A stretch of DNA of 64,000 bases from an uncultured Lachnospiraceae bacterium (GTDB lineage Bacteria > Bacillota > Clostridia > Lachnospirales > Lachnospiraceae), in contig CAJTQO010000013.1 of the NCBI GenBank assembly GCA_910578405.1, positions 15,417 to 79,416 of the forward strand. Reading direction: 5' to 3'. Positions within the stretch are counted from its first letter, which is position 1. Each line of letters opens with the position of its first letter. This document shows, in pieces, positions 35,637 to 43,830 of this stretch. A model generated the notes under the pieces. The model did not search any database. It worked only from the letters and a program-made list of their open reading frames with translations, and had not been told where the DNA came from. A program made the translations under genes and the position numbers.

Positions 35637-36623
35637 ATGGAAGATAGCAAGGTATACTGTCTGCATATTGTGGAAGAAGCGGAAAATGCGGATGGAATGG
35701 GAGAAGTGGGGATAGATGGGGCAGGAGAGGCAGATAAGGCGGCAATGGAAAATTCCAGGATTGATATAGTCCTAAGCTCCAGGCTGAAATCCCTTTCCCG
35801 CTCTTATGTTCAAAAATTGCTGAAAGAGGGAAAGGTACAGGTTAACGGCCAAGCGGTAAAACCGAATTATCATGTAAAATGTGGGGATGATATACGGCTT
35901 GAACTGCCGCCTGTAACGGCGCCTGATATTTTGCCGGAGAGAATTCCCTTGGATATTTTATATGAAGATGAGGATCTCCTTGTAGTAAACAAGCCTAAAG
36001 GCATGGTCGTGCATCCGGCCCCCGGACATTATACCGGGACGTTGGTAAATGCGGTAATGGAGCATTGTAAAGATAATCTGTCGGGCATAAATGGCATTCT
36101 GCGTCCCGGCATTGTACACCGCATCGACCGGGATACAACAGGTTCGATTATTATTTGCAAAAACGATTTTGCCCATAACCATATCGCAGCGCAACTAAAG
36201 GGGCATTCCTTGGTCAGACGTTATCATGCTATTTGTTATGGCATATTAAAGGAAGAGGAGACAACCATATCCGCTCCTATTGGAAGGCATCCCATAGAGC
36301 GAAAGAAAATGGCGGTAAATGAGAAGAACGGAAAACCGGCTGTAACGCATATAAAAGTATTGCGGCGGTTTGAAAATTATACCTATGTGGAATGTCGGCT
36401 GGAAACCGGGCGTACCCATCAAATCCGTGTTCACATGGCCAGCATGGGGCATCCCTTGTTAGGGGATATCATGTATGCGCCAGGCAGAAAATGTCCCCAT
36501 AAACTGGAGGGCCAATGTCTTCATGCGAAAATATTGGGCTTTCATCATCCACGCACAGGGCAGTATATTGAAACGGATGCACCGCTTCCGGATTATTTTC
36601 AGCATTTGCTGGATATTTTGTAA
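35637..36623 (+). CDS. RluA/RluD-family rRNA pseudouridine synthase
   Basis: Converts specific uridines of structured RNA, probably large-subunit rRNA, to pseudouridine. The 328-residue protein has an S4 domain (LSRSYVQKLLKEGKVQVNG) and the catalytic motif HRIDRDTTG with its aspartate near residue 163, then the GRTHQIRVHMASMGHPLLGD loop. The usual opening VEE...RIDxxL is interrupted by an acidic, Gly/Ala-rich insertion of about 20 residues (near 15-37). The ATG sits in the purine-rich end of aroB, implying coupling. RluD is the most likely subgroup. Confidence 0.88.
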   Translation: MEDSKVYCLHIVEEAENADGMGEVGIDGAGEADKAAMENSRIDIVLSSRLKSLSRSYVQKLLKEGKVQVNGQAVKPNYHVKCGDDIRLELPPVTAPDILPERIPLDILYEDEDLLVVNKPKGMVVHPAPGHYTGTLVNAVMEHCKDNLSGINGILRPGIVHRIDRDTTGSIIICKNDFAHNHIAAQLKGHSLVRRYHAICYGILKEEETTISAPIGRHPIERKKMAVNEKNGKPAVTHIKVLRRFENYTYVECRLETGRTHQIRVHMASMGHPLLGDIMYAPGRKCPHKLEGQCLHAKILGFHHPRTGQYIETDAPLPDYFQHLLDIL

Positions 36624-36678
36624 AGCCTTGAAATATCAAGCCCATTTGGAAAAAATATGGAACTTCCCATTTATATTG

Positions 36679-36707
36679 TTGAAATTTTCTTTTTTTTTAT
36701 ATATAAT
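36679..36707 (+). promoter_or_regulatory. Near-consensus promoter for the first cytidylate-kinase-like gene
   Basis: TTGAAA (36679-36684), a T-rich 17-base spacer and TATAAT (36702-36707), followed 45 bp later by the ATG at 36752. Confidence 0.75.
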
Positions 36708-36751
36708 TATAGTACAGCTTTGTGACTTTAAATGCAGACAGGAGGGATTAT

Positions 36752-37375
36752 ATGAATACAGTAATTACAATAGGAAGACAGTTTGGCTCTGGAGGACGTG
36801 AAATTGGTGAAAAGGTAGCAGCGTATTTTAATATCAAGTGTTATGATAAGGAGTTGCTTACCAGGGCTGCAAAGGAGAGCGGATTTTGTGAAGAAATGAT
36901 TCAAAACCACGATGAAAGGCCCACCAATTCTTTTCTTTATAACCTTGTTATGGATACATATTCTTTTGGCTATAATGCATCTTCTTTTGTAGATATGCCA
37001 ATCAGCCATAAAGTTTTTCTGGCACAGTTCGATACGATAAAGAAAATTGCGGATGAAGGCCCTTGTGTAATTGTTGGGCGTTGCGCAGATTATGCTTTAA
37101 GCGATTATAAGAACTGTGTCCATTTGTTTATCTATGGCAACGATGACGCCAAAGTAAAACGTATCATGGAAAAATACAGCCTGAACGAACAGAAGGCAAA
37201 GGAAATGATTAGTAAGAAGGATAAGCAGCGTCAAAGCTACTACAATTATTATTCTTCAAAAAAATGGGGGCGTGCAGACAGCTATGATTTGTGCATAAAC
37301 AGCAGTGTCTTAGGCGTGGATGGGACAGTCCGGCTTGTAACCCAGTTCGTGGAAGATTTTGAGACCAGAAATTGA
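36752..37375 (+). CDS. Cytidylate kinase-like family protein (paralogue 1)
   Basis: A 207-residue P-loop protein of the cytidylate-kinase-like family (not canonical Cmk). The N-terminus MNTVITIGRQFGSGGREIGE carries a modified P-loop (GRQFGSGGREIG), and the mid region reads VIVGRCADYAL, with KDKQRQSYYNYYSSKKWG as the lid-like arm and YDLCIN at the end. A close paralogue lies on the minus strand at 44634-45263. The substrate is not known. ATG 36752 is set by GGAGGG at 36741-36746. The HD-GYP gene follows after 19 bases. Confidence 0.82.
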   Translation: MNTVITIGRQFGSGGREIGEKVAAYFNIKCYDKELLTRAAKESGFCEEMIQNHDERPTNSFLYNLVMDTYSFGYNASSFVDMPISHKVFLAQFDTIKKIADEGPCVIVGRCADYALSDYKNCVHLFIYGNDDAKVKRIMEKYSLNEQKAKEMISKKDKQRQSYYNYYSSKKWGRADSYDLCINSSVLGVDGTVRLVTQFVEDFETRN

Positions 37376-37394
37376 GTTTTAGGAGACTACTGAT

Positions 37395-38477
37395 ATGGCA
37401 TGTTTCAGAGTACATACAGACCGCCTTCGTAAAGGTATGGTAATAAAAAACGATGTCTATTCCAGGACTGGCGCAATTCTTGTCCCTGTAAATACGCCTG
37501 TGACAAAAGATGTGTTATCCATTTTAACCAAGCATTTTATTGATTATGTCATGGTGGATTATCAGGCGACGGCTTCCAGTCCAGCAGATATCCCGTCCCC
37601 GGAATCAGTGCCTCAGATTAAACAGCAGCAAATGGAAGCGTTTAAGGGGAGCTTTGAAATTGCGGAAGCAACGCTTTCCGATAATCTAAAAGAGGTGGTT
37701 ACAAAGGATAAGGATTTGGATGTACCCCTTCTTTTGGATATGTTGAATAATATTGTTGGAAAATCAGAAAATGAAGTAAATCTCTGCAATATGTTGTTCA
37801 AAATGAAAAACAACGCAGAAGGGTTGTATACACATTCCATTAATGTTGCCCTTTGGGGTCAGATATTGGCGAAATGGCTGAATTTTGAACCTGAAGACAT
37901 CGAACTGGTTGGGACAGCAGGGCTTTTGCATGACATTGGTCTGTTGAAATTGACTGACACTGCAGAACTTCCGGCGGATTTTACCTTTCATGGAGAATTA
38001 AGCGGCCGTTATGGGAAACATACTGTATTGGGATATAATTTGATTAAAGAGAAAAATGTTGACTTAAGAGTGAAGCAGGCTGTACTGACGCATCATGAAC
38101 GTCAGGATGGGAGCGGTTTTCCATTAAAAGTGAAAATACCAAATATTAATGCAATTTCCCGCGTGATTGCCATAGCGGACACATATGATACTATGACGAT
38201 GAGAGAAGGGGATATTCCGCCGAAATCGCCTTTTTGGCTTTTAAAGCATCTGGAAGACACTGGATATCAGAAATATGATTCTACTATGCTTATGACATTT
38301 ATTGCTCGTATTACCAACAATTTTATTCGACATAAAGTGCGTTTAAGCAATAACACCATTGGGCAGATTGTCTTAATTAATAAATTTAATTTGACGCGCC
38401 CTTTAGTGCAAATTGGGAATAGTTTTATAGATCTTGCAATCCGTAAAGATTTGTCCATTTTGGAAATTCTGGATTAG
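37395..38477 (+). CDS. HD-GYP domain phosphohydrolase, GFP variant
   Basis: A 360-residue protein with an N-terminal region of about 120 residues and a C-terminal HD-GYP domain, the family of cyclic-di-GMP phosphodiesterases. The metal-binding H179-D180 (LLHDIG) and H233-H234-E235 are present, but the signature GYP reads G241-F242-P243 (HHERQDGSGFP). Catalytic metal ligands are otherwise intact, so an active enzyme is plausible. No GGDEF or EAL protein is in the window. It is probably co-transcribed with the cytidylate-kinase-like gene before it. Confidence 0.85.
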   Translation: MACFRVHTDRLRKGMVIKNDVYSRTGAILVPVNTPVTKDVLSILTKHFIDYVMVDYQATASSPADIPSPESVPQIKQQQMEAFKGSFEIAEATLSDNLKEVVTKDKDLDVPLLLDMLNNIVGKSENEVNLCNMLFKMKNNAEGLYTHSINVALWGQILAKWLNFEPEDIELVGTAGLLHDIGLLKLTDTAELPADFTFHGELSGRYGKHTVLGYNLIKEKNVDLRVKQAVLTHHERQDGSGFPLKVKIPNINAISRVIAIADTYDTMTMREGDIPPKSPFWLLKHLEDTGYQKYDSTMLMTFIARITNNFIRHKVRLSNNTIGQIVLINKFNLTRPLVQIGNSFIDLAIRKDLSILEILD

Positions 38478-38626
38478 TGAACGGTAATTGCATTAATAAA
38501 CGGTAAAAATGGAATTTTATTTCTGACATCCAAAAGATAAAAAGGATAAATGAAGGCCACCTGATAAATGGTGTATTTAGTTTCTGGCAGTCTGTTAATG
38601 GAGAGATTAGATAAGAGGAAATATAT

Positions 38627-38660
38627 AACTATTCGCAAAATGCGAGTTTAACGAATAGTT
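38627..38660. repeat. Nested inverted repeat downstream of HD-GYP gene
   Basis: AACTATTCG (38627-38635) is repeated inverted as CGAATAGTT (38652-38660); inside it TCGCA-AAA-TGCGA forms a second small hairpin (38633-38645). There is no T-run. With the palindrome at 38710-38724 and the tandem repeats from 38743 it makes up most of the recognisable structure in the 322-bp gap between the HD-GYP gene and the next gene on the minus strand. Confidence 0.5.
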
Positions 38661-38709
38661 GGTTGGTAAATAGAGGGATATCCTTTTCTATGGCTTCCAG
38701 CCAGCAAAC

Positions 38710-38724
38710 GCGGCTTAAAGCCGC
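38710..38724. terminator. GC-rich palindrome between convergent genes
   Basis: GCGGCTTAAAGCCGC is a perfect palindrome apart from its central base, followed on the plus strand by TTTCGTT. It may end transcription from either side, but the T-tract is weak. Confidence 0.4.
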
Positions 38725-38742
38725 TTTCGTTAAACCTATGGA

Positions 38743-38808
38743 TAAGAAATTAACTTTTCTAAGAAATTAACTTTTCTAAGAAATTATTTTTTTAGGAAAT
38801 TATTTTTC
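38743..38808. repeat. 17-bp tandem repeat, about four units
   Basis: TAAGAAATTAACTTTTC occurs at 38743-38759 and exactly again at 38760-38776; TAAGAAATTATTTTTTT (38777-38793) and AGGAAATTATTTTTC (38794-38808) are degenerate third and fourth units. The last unit overlaps the 3' end of the small membrane protein gene. Confidence 0.8.
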
Positions 38809-39030
38809 ACGGTAATCTTCCTGGCTATTGTATTTTGTGACATAATTGGTAGCCTTTGCCGCAGCATCGCGGTGTCTTTGCAGTTCTTTCCGGCGTTCTA
38901 TATAGTTATTGTGGAATTCTTCTACGGAACTTCTTCCATCTTTTCTCTTTTTCATTCTTTTTATGCGTGGGTAGAACCCCAGGAAGACAATGAATAAAAT
39001 AACAATCATACCTATAAGCATTATTTTCAT
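38800..39030 (-). CDS. Small single-pass membrane protein, unknown function
   Basis: A 76-residue protein with an N-terminal hydrophobic helix (IMLIGMIVILFIVFLGFY) followed by a strongly charged Lys/Arg-rich cytoplasmic tail. Type II or N-out topology is likely. ATG 39030 is preferred to one ten codons upstream because AAAGAGAG stands before it. The C-terminal codons run into the 17-bp tandem repeat array. It lies downstream of dtd on the same strand. I do not recognise the family. Confidence 0.55.
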   Translation of the reverse strand: MKIMLIGMIVILFIVFLGFYPRIKRMKKRKDGRSSVEEFHNNYIERRKELQRHRDAAAKATNYVTKYNSQEDYREK

Positions 39031-39105
39031 ATCAGTCGCTCTCTTTTTCAAATTTAGCATTTCATAATGGATAATTTATTGGCAGTATGCAGTATGGCTT
39101 TTGAT

Positions 39106-39579
39106 TTAACGGCAAATTTCATCCGAATCCAATATAATGGTAAAGGGGCCGTCATTAACCAGAGAAACTTTCATATAAGCGCCAAATATTCCGTGTTGAA
39201 CTATTGGAACTGTTTTTTTGCATTCATCTAATATATATTCATACAATTCCTTTGCCATATCCGGCGGGCCTGCTTGAATAAAGGATGGACGGTTTCCTTT
39301 TCGGCAATCAGCATATAATGTAAATTGTGAAATTATTAACAGACTGCCGGAAACGGATTGCAAATCCAGATTTGTTTTTCCATTCATATCTTCAAAAATT
39401 CTAAGCCCTAACAATTTTTTTATCATTTTATCCGCAGTTTCTTTATTATCATTTGCAGATATACCGACGAAAACAAGCAATCCGTTTTCGATTTCCCCTA
39501 CTGTTTTATTTGTTGAACGATGTCCTTGTTCTTCTACTTGAACATTAGCGTGTTTTACACGTTGTATGATAAAACGCAT
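39106..39579 (-). CDS. dtd: D-aminoacyl-tRNA deacylase
   Basis: Dtd removes D-amino acids (and glycine from tRNA-Ala) from mischarged tRNAs. The 157-residue protein has the family start [16 protein letters not shown], the [17 protein letters not shown] motif and a C-terminal [11 protein letters not shown] in place of the usual cross-subunit NxGP signature, which it still matches (N-D-G-P). Length is normal. It begins 11 bases after the AI-2E exporter gene, so they share a transcript. Confidence 0.95.
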   Translation of the reverse strand: MRFIIQRVKHANVQVEEQGHRSTNKTVGEIENGLLVFVGISANDNKETADKMIKKLLGLRIFEDMNGKTNLDLQSVSGSLLIISQFTLYADCRKGNRPSFIQAGPPDMAKELYEYILDECKKTVPIVQHGIFGAYMKVSLVNDGPFTIILDSDEICR

Positions 39580-39590
39580 ATCTTCTACTC

Positions 39591-40946
39591 CTATTCTTCT
39601 TCATCCTCATCCTCTTCTATATTTTTGCTATGTCCAAAAAATTTGCCGACAATGCTTTTGCGCATAGGCGAGGCAGAGTGTCCATTTTCTTTTTGCTGTT
39701 CTTCCGGTAAGTATGGATGGAATTTAGAACCTTCGATGGAACCTACATCCATATACTTTACAGTATCTGTGGGCAATTCCTTTTTCATCAGCAGGGAGTT
39801 AATGATGGCACGGATAGCGGCATAGATTACTGCAAATACAGGCACTCCCGCTATCATTCCAAGAATGCCAAATATTCCGCCAAACAACGTGATAGAAAAA
39901 ATAACCCAAAATCCGGATAAACCGGTAGAATCTCCCAATATTTTAGGCCCTAGCACATTGCCGTCAAACTGCTGCAGGACAAGGATGAAAAGGATAAAAT
40001 AAAGGCATTGTATGGGATTTACCATTAAAATAAGCAAAGCGCTTGGGATAGCTCCCAAATAGGGACCAAAAAAAGGTATTACGTTAGTAATCCCCACAAT
40101 TACGCTAATTAGGATTGCGTATGGCGTTCCCATAATGCTTGTCCCGGCAAAGCAGATAATGCCAATAATAATAGAATCAATCACTTTCCCTACAATAAAA
40201 CCAATAAAGGTTTTGTGCGTAAAGCGTACATCAGATATTACTGCATTGGCCGTATCAGTTTCAAAAAGGGCATATACCATTTTTTTCGCCTGTCCGGCGA
40301 AAAGTTCTTTGCTTCCCATAATATAAATAGATATGATAAAACCAATAATCAGATTCCATAAAGTCTTTAAAAAACTTAAAAAGCTTAAGGAGACATTACG
40401 GATTAGCTCATTCATTTTCGGAAGCACACTCAAATTCAGAAAATTATTTAATTCCACTGAGTAGGTATCAAACAATTCCATAACAGCCGATTCTATATCT
40501 GGATTGTTTGCCAGTAAGTTTGTAATCCATACTGTAAGATTATTAACATAAATTGGGAACTGAAAAATAATGCTTTGGACACTCCTTATTAATTGCGGGA
40601 TAACGGTTGCAAAGAAGGAATACAAAGCAAGTGTAACCACAACCATAGTCAACAAAATGGAAAAGGCGCGGATTCTTCTCTTCTGCTTTTTTTCCTGCGT
40701 ATGCACATTGCATTTGGCGCAAAGGGGGATAATGGCCTTCTTTTCCAGTGCATTTAACATTGGCGTAAGAATATAGGCCAGAAGCAACCCATCTAAAATA
40801 GGCATGGTAATGCTGGCAAGGGTTTTAAAGGCCAATGAAATATTGGAACCATGAAATAATAAATAGTAAAACAGAATACTGGCTGCAACAACAAGAAATG
40901 CGGTAACACCCCATCGGATGTATTTTTTGTCAATATGGAATTTCAT
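39591..40946 (-). CDS. AI-2E-family (YtvI-like) membrane transporter
   Basis: A 451-residue polytopic membrane protein of the AI-2E exporter/PerM superfamily with about eight hydrophobic segments; [23 protein letters not shown] and the [21 protein letters not shown] region are typical. The family includes ion antiporters and permeases, so AI-2 export should not be assumed. The C-terminal tail (last 25 residues) is acidic, ending in Glu/Asp repeats. A good promoter lies upstream (40979-41007). Confidence 0.85.
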   Translation of the reverse strand: MKFHIDKKYIRWGVTAFLVVAASILFYYLLFHGSNISLAFKTLASITMPILDGLLLAYILTPMLNALEKKAIIPLCAKCNVHTQEKKQKRRIRAFSILLTMVVVTLALYSFFATVIPQLIRSVQSIIFQFPIYVNNLTVWITNLLANNPDIESAVMELFDTYSVELNNFLNLSVLPKMNELIRNVSLSFLSFLKTLWNLIIGFIISIYIMGSKELFAGQAKKMVYALFETDTANAVISDVRFTHKTFIGFIVGKVIDSIIIGIICFAGTSIMGTPYAILISVIVGITNVIPFFGPYLGAIPSALLILMVNPIQCLYFILFILVLQQFDGNVLGPKILGDSTGLSGFWVIFSITLFGGIFGILGMIAGVPVFAVIYAAIRAIINSLLMKKELPTDTVKYMDVGSIEGSKFHPYLPEEQQKENGHSASPMRKSIVGKFFGHSKNIEEDEDEEE

Positions 40947-40978
40947 ATTTTGGGTACTCCTTTTATTATATTCATACT

Positions 40979-41007
40979 ATTATAACATATTTTGGCTATG
41001 AAACCAA
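40979..41007 (-). promoter_or_regulatory. Promoter for the AI-2E/dtd transcript
   Basis: On the minus strand TTGGTT (41007-41002), a 17-base spacer and TATAAT (40984-40979), followed by AAAAGGAG before the exporter start at 40946. Confidence 0.65.
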
Positions 41008-41152
41008 CCGGATAAATGTTATAATATTTTGCAGAAAGCATTTCGTTGCTGTTCACTCCTAATGTTGTTCACATTTGAAAACCTTAAGCGCAAGCCTTAA
41101 TAATAGAAGGAAGCTTGCATTAGAAGAAAAATGATAAGGGAAGGAGCTATAT

Positions 41153-41869
41153 ATGAAGCTGCAGCAGGTATTAAGCTATGTCCGCAAAGCTGTTGACGAG
41201 TATCATATGATTGAGGAGGGGGACCGCATTGCAGTCGGTGTTTCCGGTGGGAAAGACAGTATTACCCTTCTTTATGCCCTGCATGGACTAAGGCGGTTTT
41301 ATCCAAAGCCGTTTCGGCTCCATGCTGTAACTGTTGATTTAGGGTTCCACAACCTTAAGCTGGATGAAATAGCAACATTATGCAAAGCATTGGAAATCGA
41401 CTATACCATTGTCCATACCGATATTGCTCATATTATTTTTGAGGAAAGGAAGGAATCCAATCCTTGCTCTTTGTGCGCAAAAATGCGAAAGGGTGCATTA
41501 AATGACGCTATGAAGCAGGCCGGCTGCAATAAGGTGGCCTATGCCCACCATAAAGATGATGTGGTGGAAACTATGCTGATGTCCCTGATTTTTGAAGGAA
41601 GGTTTCATACTTTTTCCCCGGTAACGTATCTGGATAGGACAGATATAACTGTAATCCGGCCCCTGCTCTACATGGGGGAGGCTGACGTTATTGGGTTCGT
41701 TCATAAATATGGGGTGCCTGTAGTCAAAAGTCCCTGTCCTGCAGATGGACATACGAAAAGGGAATATGTGAAAAGCCTGTTAAAACAATTGAATTATGAA
41801 AACCCTGGCGTAAAGGAACGTATGTTTACTGCGATTCGCACTGGAAATATGAAAGGATGGCCAATATAA
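41153..41869 (+). CDS. ttcA: TtcA-family tRNA 2-thiolation protein
   Basis: A 238-residue PP-loop ATPase. SGGKDS at 31-36 activates the tRNA base, and C105-SL-C108 (NPCSLCAKMRKGAL) is the TtcA-type cysteine pair that holds an iron-sulphur cluster; HHKDD follows. TtcA makes 2-thiocytidine at position 32 of tRNA; some relatives act on other positions, so the exact target is inferred. ATG 41153 follows GGGAAGGAG. The end overlaps the Xer gene by 13 bases. Confidence 0.85.
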   Translation: MKLQQVLSYVRKAVDEYHMIEEGDRIAVGVSGGKDSITLLYALHGLRRFYPKPFRLHAVTVDLGFHNLKLDEIATLCKALEIDYTIVHTDIAHIIFEERKESNPCSLCAKMRKGALNDAMKQAGCNKVAYAHHKDDVVETMLMSLIFEGRFHTFSPVTYLDRTDITVIRPLLYMGEADVIGFVHKYGVPVVKSPCPADGHTKREYVKSLLKQLNYENPGVKERMFTAIRTGNMKGWPI

Positions 41870-42927
41870 CAATTATGGAAGCAAGAAAAAATTATCATGA
41901 TGAACAAAATAAATTAAATACGGTACGGATGCGTAATGTTTTGGAAGAACTGCCCTCTTTCTGCAGGCAATTTTTCCGTGGCATTGAAAATAACACTTCT
42001 GCCCGGACAAGGCTTGCTTATGCCTATGATATCAGAGTATTTTTTGAGTATATGCATAAAAATAACAGCTATTGCAGCCGGATGGAAATAAAGGATTTTC
42101 CATTGTCTATCTTAGACCGCATTACGAGGGAAGACATTGAAGAATATATGGAATATATCAGTTATTATCAGAAAGACGACCGGGAAATCACTAACGAAGA
42201 AAAAGGGAAATCCCGTAAGCTTTCTGCTCTCCGCAGCTTTTACAATTACTTTTACCAGGCAGAACTGATTGAAAAAAATCCGGCGGCTTTGATTCATATG
42301 CCTAAACTGCATGAAAAAGAAATTGTACGATTGGATGCAGATGAAGTGGCTATTTTGCTGGACCAGGTAGAGGATGGAACCAAGTTGACAAAGTCTCAAC
42401 AAAAATACCATGAAAAAACAAAAGTGCGTGATACAGCTCTCTTGACCCTTCTTCTTGGTACGGGCATCCGTGTCTCGGAATGTGTTGGCCTGGACATGGA
42501 AGACGTCGATTTTAAAAACAATGGAATAAAGGTACGAAGGAAGGGTGGGTATGAAACAGTCGTATATTTTGGCGATGAAGTGGAGCAGGCGCTATTGGGT
42601 TACTTGGAGCAGCGGTCACATATTATACCACTGTCGGGCCATGAACACGCTTTATTCCTTTCTATGCAAAATCGGCGTATTACAGTGCGCGCTGTGGAAA
42701 ACCTGGTAAAAAAATATGCGTCCAATGTAACTTCGCTAAAGAAAATAACGCCACATAAACTTAGAAGTACATATGGCACATCGCTCTATCGTGAAACCGG
42801 AGATATCTACCTGGTAGCCGATGTGCTTGGACATAAGGATGTCAATACAACCAGAAAGCATTACGCTGCCCTGGAAGATGAACGGCGTAGGAAAGCCGCC
42901 AATGTTGTGAAACTGCGGGAGCCTTGA
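41857..42927 (+). CDS. XerC/XerD-type tyrosine recombinase
   Basis: A 356-residue tyrosine recombinase with an N-terminal SAM-like core-binding domain (RTRLAYAYDIRVFFEYM) and a catalytic domain with R205 (GTGIRVSEC), H300-KL-R303, H326 (LGHKDVN) and nucleophile Y336 (RKHYAA). All catalytic residues are present. Xer enzymes resolve chromosome dimers at dif; several Firmicutes have more than one, and this could be the chromosomal XerC/CodV type. It overlaps ttcA, so it is not on a mobile unit in any visible way. The complete repeat element (43054) follows it by about 126 bp. Confidence 0.88.
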   Translation: MANITIMEARKNYHDEQNKLNTVRMRNVLEELPSFCRQFFRGIENNTSARTRLAYAYDIRVFFEYMHKNNSYCSRMEIKDFPLSILDRITREDIEEYMEYISYYQKDDREITNEEKGKSRKLSALRSFYNYFYQAELIEKNPAALIHMPKLHEKEIVRLDADEVAILLDQVEDGTKLTKSQQKYHEKTKVRDTALLTLLLGTGIRVSECVGLDMEDVDFKNNGIKVRRKGGYETVVYFGDEVEQALLGYLEQRSHIIPLSGHEHALFLSMQNRRITVRAVENLVKKYASNVTSLKKITPHKLRSTYGTSLYRETGDIYLVADVLGHKDVNTTRKHYAALEDERRRKAANVVKLREP

Positions 42928-43053
42928 ATGAGCAGTCCCGCAAGGTTTCACAGGTTTAGGGCGCCAAATTTTGCCATAGTCATAAAAAGATTTATAGCTA
43001 ACGTTCCAACCCGGTTATTTGGCTAAATGATTTAAGGAGTGAACCGCTGCTCT

Positions 43054-43213
43054 CTAGGGCGTGTTTGAAAATTGCCTTCTGGCAAATGTATGTCATAATT
43101 TGTAGGTGTAAGGAGATTTGCGCCAAAGGAAGGTTTTATAATTTGAATTAGGCGCAAATATCACGTAAAGTGGAGCGCGCATTGTCAGGAATGCATGTTC
43201 AAACACGTTTTAG
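43054..43213. repeat. Complete miniature inverted-repeat element (copy C)
   Basis: A roughly 160-bp non-coding element bounded by CTAGGGCGTGTTTGAA on the left and TTCAAACACGTTTTAG on the right. Inside it a nine-base inverted repeat, ATTTGCGCC (43116-43124) and GGCGCAAAT (43151-43159), forms a second hairpin. Related ends are at 10912, 11071 and 63964. It carries no gene. Its right end overlaps the last eight codons and stop of the yneA-like gene, so it inserted into that gene's 3' end. Confidence 0.88.
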
Positions 43214-43658
43214 GCTGATAATAGGGGATAATCAAATAATTGCCTGCAATAATCTGGTCGTTGGAAAGGCCGTTCATTCTTTTAATTTCTTCCACTACAG
43301 AGCTGGTATTCATCCCGGCGGCTTTGTATTTAGCTGCGATAGACCATAGAGTGTCGCCGCTTTCGATTAAAACACTTTTATAATATTTGCACATATCCTC
43401 TGCGGCGCTTGCTTGGACATGGAATGGCAAGCTGCCGGCTGTACAGGATAGGGCCAAGATTAGGCAGAAGGCTGCTATGTCTGCCTGGATATAGGTGTGC
43501 CACCACTGCTTCCCAAACGAATGTCTGCCTGCTTGATTCTGTAATATATCAAACCTTGCATCATATGCCATTTTAGACATTGCATAATGACCAATTGTTT
43601 TTAGCTTGCCTAACCTATCAGGCGTCCTCTTAAACAAAACACTGTTACCCTCGCCCAT
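43185..43658 (-). CDS. YneA-like SOS cell-division inhibitor (LysM membrane protein)
   Basis: A 157-residue protein with a basic N-terminal region of about 55 residues, one transmembrane segment (AAFCLILALSCTAGSLPF) and an external LysM domain (SGDTLWSIAAKYKAAGMNTS ... IIAGNYLIIPYY). Position, divergent from lexA with shared LexA boxes, and domain plan match Bacillus YneA, which blocks division during the SOS response; homology of function is inference. It is longer than Bacillus YneA (about 105 residues) at the N-terminus. The last eight residues (KTCLNMHS) and TGA come from the inserted repeat element. GGAGGG precedes the ATG. Confidence 0.82.
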   Translation of the reverse strand: MGEGNSVLFKRTPDRLGKLKTIGHYAMSKMAYDARFDILQNQAGRHSFGKQWWHTYIQADIAAFCLILALSCTAGSLPFHVQASAAEDMCKYYKSVLIESGDTLWSIAAKYKAAGMNTSSVVEEIKRMNGLSNDQIIAGNYLIIPYYQPKTCLNMHS

Positions 43659-43685
43659 TCTTTATCCCTCCAATCTAAAATAATT

Positions 43686-43778
43686 GAACAAATGTTCTTA
43701 TTCTTTGTAATGGAATTATATCGAACAAATATTCCTTTGTCAAGATATAAAACGAACAAATTTTTGGAATATATGTTT
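43686..43778. promoter_or_regulatory. Cluster of LexA (SOS) boxes
   Basis: GAACAAATGTTC (43686-43697) is a perfect Firmicute LexA box (GAAC-N4-GTTC). GAACAAATATTC (43723-43734), GAACAAATTTTT (43754-43765) and GAATATATGTTT (43767-43778) are near matches. The second lies inside the spacer of the yneA-like promoter; the fourth touches the lexA -35. Confidence 0.85.
43715..43743 (-). promoter_or_regulatory. Perfect consensus promoter of the yneA-like gene
   Basis: On the minus strand TTGACA (43743-43738), a 17-base spacer and TATAAT (43720-43715). A LexA half-consensus box occupies the spacer and a perfect box lies between promoter and ATG, so the promoter should be strong but tightly repressed until DNA damage. 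Confidence 0.88.
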
Positions 43779-43805
43779 GCTTTTTTCTGAATGATATGGT
43801 ATACT
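43777..43805 (+). promoter_or_regulatory. Promoter of lexA
   Basis: TTGCTT (43777-43782), a 17-base spacer and TATACT (43800-43805). A LexA-like box ends in the -35, consistent with autoregulation. Confidence 0.7.
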
Positions 43806-43830
43806 TAAATATATATAAGGAGGAAAAAAT

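Noticed and set aside
41857..42927. Integrative element signalled by the Xer recombinase
   Set aside because: The gene overlaps ttcA and is flanked by housekeeping genes; no attachment repeats, excisionase or cargo genes are visible.
42960..42972. GCGCCAAATTTT as another copy of the repeat core
   Set aside because: Only the half motif is present with no pairing arm or CTAG end nearby; likely chance.
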